NCBI RefSeq assembly: GCF_905220565.1
Contig: NC_059409.1
Span: 5,897,501-5,961,500, forward strand
Source: Melitaea cinxia
Lineage: Eukaryota; Arthropoda; Insecta; Lepidoptera; Nymphalidae
Reading direction: 5' to 3'
Length of the DNA stretch: 64,000 bases
Position 1 is the first letter of the stretch. Each line of letters begins with the position of its first letter. Below the pieces are notes generated by a model that saw only the letters and a program-made list of their open reading frames with translations, did not search any database and was not told the origin of the DNA. Made by a program: the position numbers and the translations under genes. Of this stretch, positions 12,985 to 25,522 are shown in pieces.

Positions 12985-13150
12985 AATAGCCTTTGTTATG
13001 ACTATAAACTGAAAAGTTTGTTTGTTTGTTTAGACGTGCTTGTCTCAGGAAGTACAGGTTCGAATTGAATTTTTTTAACCTGTTTACCGAGGAAGTCCGA
13101 GGCTATTTTTTCCTCAAATTAACACTTGTGAAACCGCCGGGCACAGCTAG
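12985..13150 (+). mobile_element. Helitron-like 3' part
   Basis: It contains GTTTGTTTGTTTAGACG, a segment typical of a common lepidopteran Helitron-type repeat. It ends CGCCGGGCACAGCTAG followed by T. The 5' TC end is not certain. Confidence 0.55.
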
Positions 13151-15118
13151 TTATAAAACATAGAAAAAAGCGATAATTTCGTTAAAAACTGATGACCTAT
13201 AACAACACCTCATTATAGTAAGTTCCACTTTTCTTTTGTCTTAATTCCGTTCCCGTTGATTGTGGGAATATTACACGTAAACATGTTTCTTATAAGTCCT
13301 GAGAAATTTCATATTTATATAACTAATGATGAGTGTGTCAGGAATTCGTGATTCATGGAGTAACGAAATGAATTTTTTTTTTATTGTTAAAGGTGTGCTT
13401 CGGACATTCACATTCTATTATAGGAGAATTCGCTATTTGTCATATAAAATGAAAAAAAAAGATGCTCAAACTAACCAGATTAGCCAAAAGGCAAGAATGA
13501 ATGAATAAACAAAGAATGTATGGAGAATTTATTGCAATATTAGCTTCCCGCCCCGGCTTCGCACGGGTATTTAACAAAAAATTATTTTTTTTAAATAACT
13601 TTATCCTTTTCGTTTCGAAATCGCTTGTTTCGCTTTTCAAATCGAACTAACTCTGGTGGGCGACACCGGGCTCTTATATATTCAGAGAGCTAGGCTCTAG
13701 GATATTCGAGAAAGTTTGTGAATATTTTCTTTCTCACACCTTCTAGAATGTTATCGACATTATTTTCCGCCGTAACAATAGGTTCTGCAGCTGCAGCATA
13801 CGTAGTAAATGCGTGAAATTTAAAAACTTAAATTTTAAAATGTTTTCAGAACTAATTTGAATAACTAAAATTTTGTCGCTTCAACTCCAAAATATAAGTT
13901 AGCTACTGCTGTATAAATACATAAAATTTAATAACTTTACTATAGTAACAAATTTAATTTAAGACTTTATTGAAATTGGAATTATAAATTTCGCGCCATT
14001 ACTATACATCTGCTGCAATTACTCGCAGCGCCCTGGAAATGCAAGCCAAATAATCGTTGTTCTGAATGAAGTTCAAATACTCGACAATAGATGGCGCCAC
14101 TACACTTAATTTCCAATTTGAAGGTTGGAAAAGCTAAAAAAACGGGAAAAACGGTTAAAACGGGAACTTTCTTGTTCGAGGGGGAAGAAAGGGCTATCAC
14201 ACTATATAAGTCCCTTTATCGTGCCGGGACTCCTTTTTAAGTTTTATCGGCACGCACATTTTATCAACTTAGTTTTATCATATATAATAATAATGATAAT
14301 GATAATGACAATGATTAAGTCGAACACTTATTTTTTCCGAATAAAGTTTAGTGAATATTTCAAAACTCACAAACCACCAAATACAGCTCTGTAATTTAAC
14401 TTAAAAGAGCTTCGGAAAGATAAATTTCTTGTTGAAAATGAGAATGACAGACAGCAAGCACCTTAACAGCTATTTGAAAAAGAGTATTATTATTTTTATG
14501 AATACAGTATGAAAAAGTTTTGTATCAATATTTTTATGAATACAGTATGAAAAAGTTTTGTATCAATATTTTGTTCAACATAAAATGGAACGTGAATATT
14601 AATAGAGAACGTAAATCGAAATACTGGTAATGTTTTTTAAATTCAAATACTCATGTTACCGGAAATTGAACCAGGTTTTGATTATTTGTGAGGCAATCAA
14701 ATATCAATCAAAGAAGTCATCCCATTTTACTAGATCTGTTAATTTTTAACTGACGACCTCAATAAACTGACCAGCTGTGTCCCGCGGTTTCACCCACATT
14801 AATTTGAATAAAAACGTATGAAATTAAAATATTTTTTAAACTACAACTCGGACGACTTGCACAGACGCGCCTCATAATGTGGCGTTGTACCATTTTTTTT
14901 AAATAATCTCCTCCAGTTTACCTTCATAAAATTTCGTTATTGATGAAGTATTTGTCATTCGTAAGAATTAAAATGATGTCAAGGACAATTTTGTTTAAAA
15001 AGAACTTGTGATGAATAACGTTTATATGGTTGATGATTTATACCAATGTCTATAAAACCATTGTTTTATGCTTGATTACTATAAAAAAGGTAATAATGGA
15101 TTAACCTTCAAAGATAGA
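13151..15118. other. AT-rich DNA, short repeat remnants
   Basis: Near 14,772 there is a remnant of the CTAG-ended family (CAGCTGTGTCCCGCGGTTTC). A higher-GC patch around 13,990-14,230 has small open frames on both strands that match no family I recognise. Confidence 0.4.
14492..14568 (+). repeat. 38-bp tandem duplication
   Basis: Two near-identical copies of a unit containing ATGAATACAGTATGAAAAAG are adjacent. This looks like a recent local duplication. Confidence 0.85.
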
Positions 15119-15158
15119 CATATGCATGGAGAATAGAGAAAAGGAGAACGATCGCTAT
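15119..15158 (+). repeat. Left terminal inverted repeat
   Basis: Pairs with 18,965-19,006 in reverse orientation over about 40 bases, and the match includes GGAGAACGATCGCTA exactly. Confidence 0.7.
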
Positions 15159-16282
15159 AGAAAATAGTGTCCCGAAAATATTGACGAAATAGCGTAGCGC
15201 TGCGATCGCTAAGTTGCCTCAATAAAAGCGCGGGCTGTCGTGCGCTAATTTGAACTGATCTATCAAGTCTATCAACGTTTAGTTCGATCATTTTATTAGA
15301 AATTCGAAGGTGCATAAATTCCTAACAAGCGGAAAAATTGTTTCTGAGCCACAACAATTCAAAAAGATGTGAAAGTTGTTATCGTCATAATATACACACG
15401 TTTCTACGCTTTTACAGATGTTGTTTCGAATTTACACTAGCGTATAAATTAAGAGACTGGGTTTCATTTTACCTGATATTCTTTTAGTTTTAACTTATGT
15501 ATATTTTAAGTTACAATGACCGATAGAAAAAAATTCAACATATATAACAACTCCAGAGATGTGTATATACGTGGCGAACTCATGCGAAAATTTCGCATAA
15601 ATTGAACAGAAAAATCAGAATACAGTGATTAAATTTCGATAATTCGCAAAAAAGCACGTGCCTTTCGGATCAGATAGTACTAAATAGGTAATAATTATAG
15701 AGAAGACTGTCTTATTATAAGTCTATGAGGTGTTTGCATATTTTTAACCATGGGCATTAATTTAATTCACAATAAAGATTTATTTAGAAGTAGACGATAT
15801 TGGATTAAGTTACGTAATAATAATCTATTTCAACGCAATAAAGCTGCAGTAGGAAGCTTAGTATAAAACTTCACAGTTAATATAACACTTATACATTTTT
15901 TATAACCTTTATTTTTTGTTCACATTTATTGTAAATGTACTTTAACTAGAATATTTACGATGTTTACCTATTAATAAGATTCGAATATGAAATTACCTAT
16001 AATATAATTAAAAAAGGTTTTGAATAGAAAAATATTTGCCAGATAGTGAAGTTTAAAACGGAATGAAAACATATCAGAAACTGATGTTTCATATCGTTAT
16101 ACATTCAATAAGTTACAGATACTGAGACTTTATCAGTAAGATGTGAAATTGTTTTTATAAGATCAATATTTTAACATCCCACGGCTGGGATTCGGTCTAT
16201 ATTTTGTTTTTCTTTTATTCTGTTCTGTGATACTAAATAAGTTAAAACTATAGCATTTGTTAGTGGTATTCTTCCTGTATGC

Positions 16283-16594
16283 TTCAGCCTGTAATGCTGT
16301 AATATCCCACTGCTGGGCATAGGCCTCTTTCCCCGTGTAGAAGTCAGAGCTTAATCCACCACGCTGCTCCAATGTGGGTTGGCAGATTTCCCTATCAATC
16401 GCTATCAGATGTTCATGATAACAACAGGAACCGACGGCATAACGTTCTCTCCGAGGCACGGTGGCGAGACTCAAAAGGACTGCACAAACAGACCACAGCA
16501 AATATCTGTATGGCCAATACAAATGTTTGTTATGTGCGGGGATCGAACCCGCAACAACCACAAACCAGTGCTATGACTGATGCGCCAACGCCTT
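16283..16594 (-). mobile_element. tRNA-derived SINE, head type A, nested
   Basis: Same family as 694-1,033: tail complement CAGCCTGTAATGCTG at the left, box B complement GGGATCGAACCC near 16,540 and the head at the right. It sits inside the inverted-repeat element and must postdate it if that element is real. Confidence 0.85.
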
Positions 16595-17148
16595 GTCCTG
16601 TATAGTATTCTATAGCTTTTTTTGTATAAAAAGTACATTATTGTCTCTCATTAAGTATGAACAATATGATGCATATTTTGATATGGTTTTATTAATTTTT
16701 TTTTTTTTCAATAAAAATCATAAAAACACCACAATTACTGTTTTTAATGATGCTTACAATATGTTTCTTCACATAATTTATAATTATAAATACAACTTTT
16801 CTCAAAGTAAATTAAAAGTCAATAAATAGTACTAAAATTATCGGAAATATATCCATATTATTAGACTATCTGTTAATTATTTAATTAACAAGGAGACAAT
16901 ATAAACGTGGCCTTTGCATTGTGACTACTCTACAGGTTTACTGGCGAAGTGGTGAATTAGTATCAATATTGAGTGATAGTTAGTAGAAATGAAAGATCAA
17001 AATTTGCTATATTTAACGACATAGTAGTAAAATAAATAAAAAACAATTAAAATCAAATTTTTTTATTTCATAAAATTGCTTTATAAATGTATTTACATTA
17101 TTTACAAGTTCATTTGCATACAGTTAGATAATTACAAAAAAAAATCTG

Positions 17149-18706
17149 CTACCTAAAAAACATATCTATTGACTTACAAGATGATTTGGAATTTTTCAAA
17201 GGTAATGTAGATACTCTCTTTCTTTTCACACTACTACTAAAAGATGTACTTGATGCTTGTTTTTACTTCAGGTGTCACAGTTCTAGATGGAGCCTCGATT
17301 TAGGTGAATCTTTAAGTTTATTTTCAATTTTCACCTAATGTGTAATAGTATGAGATTTTTATTTATATTAAAAAAAATGAAAGAAAATATATCGTACCTA
17401 TAGTGTATGTCAGTTCCTTCACATAAAATAGTGGCTTGCAGAGTTTCCATATACATTTTTATATCTTCTATAAATGATATAGTATCATCAATAACAATTT
17501 CTGGTCGTTGAGAGAAAGAAACCTGTTGTATCAGAAATGATTATGTGAGTAAAACTTAATAAATTAGAATAAAATGCTCTGTATGCATTATGAATAGATA
17601 AAATTATTAAAAAAAGCATGAGAAAATTATTTACTTTCACTGAAAGATTATTGGCAATAGTAAAATTCATATCTTCTATTCTGGTGCGAATATTGATATG
17701 ACTAAATATCAACTCTTCATCACAAGCAAAATAACACCATCCTTGGATCAGTATTGAGTGAAAATGAGCATGGATCTCTTCTAGTGTAACACATGATGGT
17801 GGAGACATGTTCGAGATAATGACCTAATGTTGAAATTTATGTACAAAAAAATAATAAAATCTCGCAAATCTATAACAATATGATAAACATAATAATATCT
17901 AATTCTTTTACATTATTAGCTGTTACAATCTCTGGTGATTCCATATGATGGGGTCCTGCTGGTTGAGAATCTTCTTTTAAATTGTTACCTCAAACAATTT
18001 TTAACGAGGGTTGTGTATAATCCAGGTTTTCGATTGGTCAGTTATTAATGTCATTTTGCACTATTGGAACTTGCTGTAAACAAAAAAAGCAAGTAAAGTA
18101 AACAGATTTGATATTTCTTATATTTCAATATCATCTAAAAATAGTAAATTTTGGCATTCAAACCTCTTCAGAAATGTCCTTTTCCAAATCCTGAGGGTTT
18201 ATTGGAATGACATTGTCATTCAAAAGAGTCCACCTTTCGCGAGGGATGATAATTTCAGCTCCATTAATAATCAATCGATCAGCTTTCTTAATATCTTCTT
18301 CGCGAAAGTGCTTCTCACACACAAACTAATTTGGAGTCAATTGTTGTGATAAAGCTTTTACCCATTTTCCCTCAATACGTTATTCTGAAAGTGAATGAAT
18401 AAATTTTGAGAATGAAATTACTTGCAAATCTTGTAATTAACCTTAATTTCAACAATTTCTTAAAAGTTCAATAAAGATTAATTTATTTAAAAAAACCACG
18501 ATTAACTAAGCAAATAATAATTTTACATATTCAGTATTCCAATGTGCAGCTATGAACCAATAACGTATGAAGATATTATTACCTTTGGTAGTTTGGTACT
18601 TTGAATAAAGATGATTGACGCAAATTGTTTTTCAATAATTCATTCTATTTTAGCGATTAGATGCTAAACCTCTTTTACACCCACGCACAATACAATGTTT
18701 CACCAT
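17149..18706 (-). pseudogene. THAP zinc-finger protein gene, multi-exon, broken
   Basis: The minus strand shows a chain of exon-like blocks with GT/AG borders: 18,706-18,583, 18,384-18,164, 18,073 to about 17,989, 17,823-17,635, 17,522-17,398, and a last block ending at a stop at 17,149. Block 1 starts MVKHCIVRGCKRG, matching the first Cys pair of a THAP domain, and later reads SSLFKVPN. Block 2 contains VCEKHFREED (the Cys-x2-His pair) and a WTLLNDNVIPI segment like the end of a THAP fold. Later blocks lack a recognised domain; the last is Ser/Lys-rich with KRKR, a possible nuclear localisation signal. It is broken: a frameshift and stops lie in block 1, a TAG just before the Cys-x2-His pair, and a stop in block 3. 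THAP domains bind DNA. No RNase H-like transposase core is seen, so this may be an accessory gene or a truncated transposase. Confidence 0.6.
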
Positions 18707-18964
18707 TTTTTAATGTTTCTTTTGGTCAAAAATTAAAAAATTACGGAGCACGATTATTTTCTCACCAATGCCGCGAAGAAAATTTATAAACATTGTTTAC
18801 AAAATACATTATTCAACTAACTTCATTTACTTGTACTCATAAGCATATGACATAAACAGCTAACTTCACAGAGGCAACTAACCGTCGGCAGCGCAGACTG
18901 GTGGCTGAAAATGAACTACAATTATGTACAAGTTTTTAGGGACAGGCGGGCTATGCTTTAGTAC

Positions 18965-19006
18965 GTAGCGATCGTTCTCCTCTTCTCTATGCTCCATGGA
19001 CATATG
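18965..19006 (-). repeat. Right terminal inverted repeat
   Basis: Inverted match to 15,119-15,158, with GTAGCGATCGTTCTCC at its inner end and CATATG at its outer end. Confidence 0.7.
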
Positions 19007-20204
19007 CATGAACTTTTAATAGCGATCAATTCCGTCACACCGTACCGAACAAAACGTACCGTACCGTATAGGACCGTACAAAATTTTTGGTTAGCTTTAT
19101 CCGTTTACGCAGCACACGCAACAGAATCTCTCAAAAAAAGATATTTTTTTCTGTTTTCGTAACATTTTTTATTAATAACGTTCAGCTTCTATAGACCGTA
19201 TCGTGATGTTATATAGCCTATAACCTTCCTCGGTAAATAAAACTTCAACACAAAAATTCAATACGAACCAGTATTACCTGAGATTTGAGTGCTTATACAA
19301 ACCAACTCTTCCGCTATATAATATCAAGTATATAAATAACACTTTTTTTGTCCTTTAATCATTATGTAAAAAAAAATTTACTGCAAATAAATAAACCTAG
19401 AAATTATCAAAGTTATTTTATAGATAAAATATGTTCTTGTTATTGTAAGCTCTTGTAAATTTGCTTAATTTTAATTTATTTAAAATTATATTTACAGCGA
19501 AAACTTCATAGCACTTGTTAATTTCATTTAAATTACGGCTACACTATATAATTTCTGCTATTTTGGTAAATGAAAATTAATCTGTTCGTTTATAATATAA
19601 CAAGCTTCGAGAATCCTAACATACTGGCAGTAATCTGATATTACAATTGGCAGCCGATAATCAAAATTATGTATTAACCTAACTGCATGTGTTTGTATAT
19701 TAAGCCTAAAGTCTTTTATGTCTGTATCAACTATTAATATTCAAGAAGTACTTCTGAAAGTACTAGCATTAAATTCTTTGATGTTAAATTAAAATACTTT
19801 TTTGTCGTTATAGGTAACATGAAGCGGCTAGAAAAACAGTTTATAAGAAGTACTTCTCACTAATTAAAAAGGAAAACGGAATATCGGTAAGTTTTATTTT
19901 ATTACTTACCTTATTTTTACTATCGTTTTAAAGTTAATTATGTTGGGTGTGATAACATGACAAAAAAAAATATAAGATTTAAAAGCTAAATTAAATTCAA
20001 AGGCATTGTTTTATTGGAAATTATATTGTAAATGGTAATGAAAACTAAATTAATAGTGAAATAAAATATTATCTCTCCCAAAGATTGTATTGGATAAAAT
20101 GTTATAGAATATTTTCTTAAATCTTGGCTTACAAAGAATGTTTTGTTTATATTTATTTATTTACTGACACAAAAAGGAACACGACCTAAATAAAAATTTA
20201 TTTG
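19007..20204. other. AT-rich non-coding DNA
   Basis: No gene seen. Short ACCGTACCG-type iterations occur near 19,040-19,075. A decayed repeat segment, TATAGCCTATAACCTTCCTC, lies near 19,212. Confidence 0.4.
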
Positions 20205-20457
20205 CTTACAGAAGATCACAGCTAAATAATACTGATCTCAAATAGTGTTGTGTTCCTGTGGTGAGTAAGGTCAGCGCTCCTGGGGGGAGGGTCGCAGGTA
20301 GGGCCGGCAACGTTTCTAGTATTCGTAGCTTATTAAATATCTGCAATACTTCTTGTTTGCAGGTATTTAATAAGCTACGAATTACATTTAGTGATTACGC
20401 TTACCATCGGGTGAGCCGAACGCTTGTATGCCGACATATTTGTAAATAAAAAAACAC
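20205..20457 (+). mobile_element. Family C LINE-tail repeat with an internal palindrome
   Basis: Matches the family at 30,950-31,175: CAGAAGATCACAGCTAAATA, GTGTTCCTGT and GTGAGTAAGGT, then GCTTACCATCGGGTGAGCCG and an A-rich end. Between them the copy contains an extra inverted segment at 20,322-20,381 that the better copy lacks. Confidence 0.75.
20322..20381 (+). repeat. 25-bp near-perfect inverted repeat (hairpin)
   Basis: The left arm at 20,322-20,346 contains GTAGCTTATTAAATATCTGC. The right arm at 20,357-20,381 is its reverse complement with a single mismatch. The loop is about 10 bases. It lies inside a repeat copy. Confidence 0.85.
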
Positions 20458-20993
20458 ATAAGCCGTGAAATCGCATTGAACTTTTTTTTTTAATAACAAT
20501 GCTTCAGTGTTTTGGAAAAAATTATCACGCATTTTACATTTTTTTAATTATTCTGTTACTTTATTTTTACAAATTGAAATAATTATTCTAGATAGCCGGA
20601 TTCAGCTTTCTTCTATACGAGTACATTATATCCTAAGCTTTGCTAGTATTACGTATCATCTCCTCGCATTAGTACGGTTAGTCATACCTGAAAATGCCAA
20701 CGACCGACCTAATTCTAATACATCGAAAAACACGTAACATTTTTAAATACTCCCAATTAACGAGTTTCATGTAAATAGGTTGAATACAGAAATAGTACGC
20801 AAATGTTCCTGAGAATCGTTATTAAATAGGTTCTGTTTCCTGTTGTGTATTTACAAATAATTATTTACTTCTTATTATATAATCATTTGATATGTTGCAG
20901 CGCTGCTATCTGCAATAAAAATCTATTTAGTTACAGAAAAGTGAGCAAAATCTAAAAAAATAAATAAAAGACGTATGTAGGTCTTAAACAAGG
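20458..20993. other. AT-rich non-coding DNA
   Basis: No recognised gene. The 76-codon plus-strand open frame at 20,507 lacks any domain. Confidence 0.4.
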
Positions 20994-23191
20994 TTACGAG
21001 TTTCTGAGTTGACACGAAAGATAAATGATATGGCTAGCGAAACCGAATTTAGTTTTGAAGACTCGGTTGCAAGATGCACAGTATAGTTGGCCAGCTGAAT
21101 CGTATGTGTAAAAGTAGGAGGGTTTTGGCCTGGTCTTCCGTACTTGGCGTTTCGCATCAAGGTCTTCTAGACGCGCAGATTCAAAACGGTCGACACTTTT
21201 GTGAATGGTTCGACGCCATTCCGGTCTTTAACGTGCCAGACTCTCCCAACTCTCATTTGGTATATGAAAAGCCACAAGATTGCGTTTGAGCATGTCTTTA
21301 TAGCGAAGGTATTGCCCGCCTTGTTTTCGTTTTCCGTTTGAAAGCTCAGAATAGAAAACTGCCTTCGGTAGTCTGCTATCGGGCATGCGTAGGACGTGAC
21401 TGCTCCATCTCAGTTGACTTTTCATTACGAGAGCTTCAATTCCAGACATACCTGTACGACGTAATACCTCGGTGTTTGAAATTCGGTCCTGCCACTTAAT
21501 GCGCAATATGGATCTTAGACATTTAAGGTGAAATGTGTCTAACTTCTTAATATCTGCTATATAGCAGCACCAGGTCTCTGAAGCGTACAATAATGTAGGC
21601 AGGACAATCGCTTTGTACACTAATATTTTAGTTTGCAATTTGAGGTCGTGTGAATTCCAGACGCGGGATTTAAGCTTGCCAAAGGCCTGCAGCACCTGCT
21701 ATTCGGGCTGGTATTTCTGACTCTAGTGTGTTGTCATGCTTTAGTCTACTGCCTAAGTATTAGAAGTATGGGACTTCCTCCAATGCAGAGCCATCCAAGT
21801 TGATAGCGGATTGGTCAGCAGGACAATCACGAACAGGTTGCTTTAAAACCTGAGTTTTGCTGGTGCTTATAACCAGACCAAACCTGCGGCACGACGTGTG
21901 TAAGGAGTCCACATAGGCTTGAAGAGACTCTATTGAGTCGGCCATAAGGCAAACATCGTCGGCATATAAAACGTCTAAAACAGAGAGCTTTGAAACTTGT
22001 CTCTTAGCTCTGAAACGGGATAGATCGAATATGCTCTTGTCTGTTCTGGAGCTAATTTCAATTTGACTATTGCAAGTTCGGACCACATCCCGCATAATAA
22101 AAGCAAAGTATAGAGAAAACAGAGTGGGAGCCAAGACACAGCCCTGTTTTACGCCACTGGTTACTGGTATTTGGTCTGAAAAGTCATTTTCATGTCGAAC
22201 TTTAACCGCCATATTGTCATGAAACTGACGTATCAACTTTCCAGGACAGCCAATTTTCTTTAGCATTATCCACAGGGCTTCACGCGGGACTCTGTCAAAG
22301 ACTTTCTCCAGATCTACAAAGCACATATAAAGAGAACGGTACTGTTCCAGGCTCTTTTCTTGGATTTGCCTTACGACAAAGATGGCCTGGCCGGAAACCA
22401 CACTGGGTCTCGGAAAGTATGGTTTCTGCGTGTTGGGATAGACGGGTGTTTATAATATGGGATAAGATTTTCCCAGCTATTGAGAGAAGAGAGATACCTC
22501 TGTACGAGCTGCAATCAGCGATGCCGCCTTTGCCTTTGTACAATTTACAGATGAAGGCATCTCTCCAATCTTGCGGAACTACTTCACTCTCTCATATCTT
22601 TAGGATAAGTTGGAATAACCTGTTTTTGAAGTGAGGGCCGCTGTATTTGTATAATTCAGACGGTAAACCATCTACCCCAGGTGCCTTGTGATTTCTCAGC
22701 CTATCCAGTGCCTTCATAAAGTCATCAAAGGATGGTGGTTCTGCCAGGTCTTCAAGTACCGGTAAACTTTCGAGGGAATCTATAAACAACAAGTCAGCTG
22801 TCTGTGCACTAGGGTTAAGAACGTCATTAACAAGCTCTGCCCATCGGGCAAGAACATCTTTCTGTTCAGTAAGCCGTTGAGTCTTGTCCTTGTTGAAAAT
22901 TGGAGCTACCTTCTTAGATCTTGGGCCGAAAATAGCTTTGAGACTCTCAAAAAATCTACCAGTCTGATTGGTATCAGCATAACGCTGGATTTTATTGGCT
23001 TTATCTACCCACCATTTATCTTTGAGAGCACGCACTTTTACTTTTAGGCTATGATTAGCAGTTCTCCGCTCAGAGACGTGTGACGAAAGAAGGGTACGTC
23101 TGTGGTCCTCAACGAGCTTCTTGATTTCCACTTCGGGATCATCAAACCAATCTTGATTTTTCTTGATAAAGATAAATAATAAAGTAACCAC
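20994..23191 (-). pseudogene. LINE (non-LTR retrotransposon) ORF2, C-terminal two thirds, broken
   Basis: Read right to left, this encodes a reverse transcriptase in several frames. The segment at 23,191-22,592 carries the pre-RT region and KAPGVDGLPSELYK. Next come SSYRGISLLSIAGK and CGFRPG (22,543-22,400), then MCFVDLEKVFDRVPREAL, SGVKQGCVLAP and the catalytic LYADDVCLMAD (22,401-21,760). The post-RT segment follows (YASETWCC, 21,695-21,228), and a zinc-finger-like CASCNRVF precedes the stop at 20,994. A frameshift near 22,390 and a stop near 21,757 inactivate it. The endonuclease domain is missing, consistent with 5' truncation during target-primed reverse transcription. The clade cannot be fixed by eye. 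Confidence 0.9.
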
Positions 23192-23277
23192 TGTCTTTCA
23201 TTCTTGTCGAAGTGTGATTGATGATTGTAGCCAGAGCTTTTATTTTATTTTTACGTTTATATATATCATTAAAGAAT

Positions 23278-23440
23278 ATAGCCACCCTTCTCTTCCCGTG
23301 AATGTCCTAAGAGGCGACTAAGGGATAATGCAGTTCCACTATCACCTTGGAACCTAAAATGCCGCCCGATGGCGGGATAACCATCCAACTGCTGGCTTTG
23401 AAATATACAGACCGAAAACGGGCAGCAACGTCTGATTATA
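23278..23440 (+). mobile_element. Family B fragment
   Basis: Matches the first half of the family B copy at 1,315-1,645 (AAGAGGCGACTAAGGGATAA, GATGGCGGGATAACCATCCA). It lacks the 3' terminal block, so it is truncated at the right. Confidence 0.7.
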
Positions 23441-23767
23441 TATACCTGGAGAATATTTTTATAAAAACCTTTTTGTGACAAAAATGATCACGAAATACTT
23501 ATAAAATTTAGTGCAATCATTCGTAATTTACATTACGATAAATATCGGGGAAATGTGAATGTGACATCATCATAAAAACTAATTGCCGAACCGATAGTTG
23601 ACTAGTGAGGCGAACAGAGGGTCAGATTAAAGTTATACTTACCTATCTTTATTTTTTACAAGAAAAGAAAGCGAATGTTATTTATCTGGTGCTGTTATTT
23701 CACTGAAGAAACGACAGCAATACATTCATCAAAATAACAGTCATCGTCTGTCAATATTATAAAATTA

Positions 23768-23978
23768 CTAGCTGACCCTGCAAACGTTGTTTTGCCATAT
23801 ATTTTATTAATTACCTTAATCCCCCCTCCCTTTATAACTTAGGGGTATGAAAAATAGGTAGATGTTGGCCGATTTTCAGACCTACCTGATATGCACACAA
23901 AAATTCATAAAAATCGGTCCAGCCGTTACGGAGGAGTATTGTAACTAACATTGCGACACGAGAATTTTATATATAAGA
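23768..23978 (-). mobile_element. Non-autonomous Helitron-like element
   Basis: On the minus strand it starts TCTTATATATAAAATTCTCG and ends in CAGCTAG, with A and T at the flanks. It shares its 5' and 3' blocks with the element at 4,661-5,198 but is less than half as long, so it is an internally deleted relative. Confidence 0.75.
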
Positions 23979-25522
23979 TAATATACATACATAATATTAC
24001 TGGGTTTTTCCGTTTATCTGCTTAATGTAATCAATAAATAAGGTCAATTAAACGATTAGGCTTTGTGAACTTCAGAATATGTTTTGCTATTAAATAATCA
24101 ATTTGCTACGTAGGTACTTATGTCTCTGTCGTGTTCAGTCAAAGATGCTTAAAATAGATCAAAAGATCAGAAAATAAAAACAAATTATGAACGAACAAAT
24201 CAGACTGAACATCTAACAAAAAGCAAGTTTTATACCTGTGTATATTTTTAAATAAATGTTAGATTTTCTACACTATGACTAGATATTCTACGCACGATGC
24301 TTCTAATTTTACGGAAATAAAGTATATAACATAAGTATATCTCTCAAGTTCAACTTGTAATTATTTAAGCTTGCTACACTTACTTTTATTAACCCAAAAG
24401 TTATATCAGCTAAAATTAAGAAGTTAGAGAGTATTTCGCAATGGACTTGCGACTTTTCTAAACTAAAAGGCTTAGTCAGACTGCTTTTCTAAATCTACAA
24501 AAACTTGCTAATTGCTTAAAATATTGCTATTCATTAGTAACAATTGTCTCATCAGTCTACTAGTTTTTTTCTTTTTCTTTTTTTATATTTAAATCTTATG
24601 AACACAAAAATTATTTTTTTAGGTTACAAATGGAACATTTATTTATACAACATTATTTATGTTCTACTATTTACTCAAGAAACTTTATTTTACTGAATAG
24701 AGTAATTATAATTTAAACCAAAAATATTATTTTTTTGAGTTATAAATGTTTTACAAACTCCACGTTTATTAAAAATGTTATTCGTATAATATTGTAAATC
24801 AAAAGCGTTATATGTCTATTCCTATAGATAGCTATAACTTCGTATATAATATAGTATGTGCGTATCTATCGGTCTTTTCCAAAATTATTAGAAGAAAAAT
24901 TAGATTTTTTTATTTGTTTATAATAGATGAACTCAAAAAGTACTCGACCGATTTGAAAAATTCTTTCAACAGGTGAATGTTATACTAACACATAGTGGCA
25001 TAGGCTATATTTTGATTTAAAAAAACCCTGAAAGTCGTGTTATTAATATGCAAACCGTAATATATCAATTATTAATAACAAATATATATTTTCTTAAAGC
25101 GATTTTAAAATCTCCACAGAATACAAAATACTACATTAGAATGTTCATACACGCACTGTTTTAACATCAAGTGAGTTATACACAACGTATGCTACATTCG
25201 TTTAACTGTCCTTGCACTTAATATAAAATATATTATAAGTGTATAGAATATGTACAATACACATAAAGAAAAATATATTCCAAGCCTTAGCCTATTACCT
25301 TTTCATAAACGGTTTCTGTTAATTTCAGCTTTTGCTGTTTTTTCTTTTCTCTGTTGGAAAAGTTTTCTTTTTAGTTCATCGAGTTTTCCTGCATTATTTT
25401 ATAAACACGTTGTGATTTTGAAAGCAATTTCCTTTGTTAACAATTTTTTATTTGCCTTATTTAAAAAAAATGCATAAAAATCATAATACTTATGATTTTT
25501 TCTTTTGACTTGCAATATCATT
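23979..25522. other. AT-rich non-coding DNA
   Basis: No gene seen. Around 24,925-25,045 there is a fragment of a common Helitron-type repeat (TCGACCGATTTGAAAAATTC). Otherwise the stretch is anonymous. Confidence 0.4.

Larger units (their letters stand above)
15119..19006 (-). mobile_element. Candidate terminal-inverted-repeat DNA transposon carrying a THAP gene
   Basis: The two edges match in inverted orientation over about 40 bases. The left edge (15,119-15,158) reads CATATGCATGGAGAATAGAG and on to AACGATCGCTAT. The reverse complement of the right edge (18,965-19,006) reads CATATGTCCATGGAGCATAG and on to AACGATCGCTAC, so the two differ by a few substitutions and a small indel. Inside lie a spliced THAP-type gene on the minus strand and a later SINE insertion. 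No catalytic transposase core was identified. THAP domains are known in P-type transposases, so a decayed or non-autonomous P-like element is the leading idea. A chance inverted duplication around a host pseudogene is the alternative. Confidence 0.5.

Noticed and set aside
16163..16605. Overlapping open frames on both strands
   Set aside because: They are translations of a SINE copy and its edges.
20258..20449. 63-codon plus-strand open frame
   Set aside because: Entirely inside the family C repeat copy.
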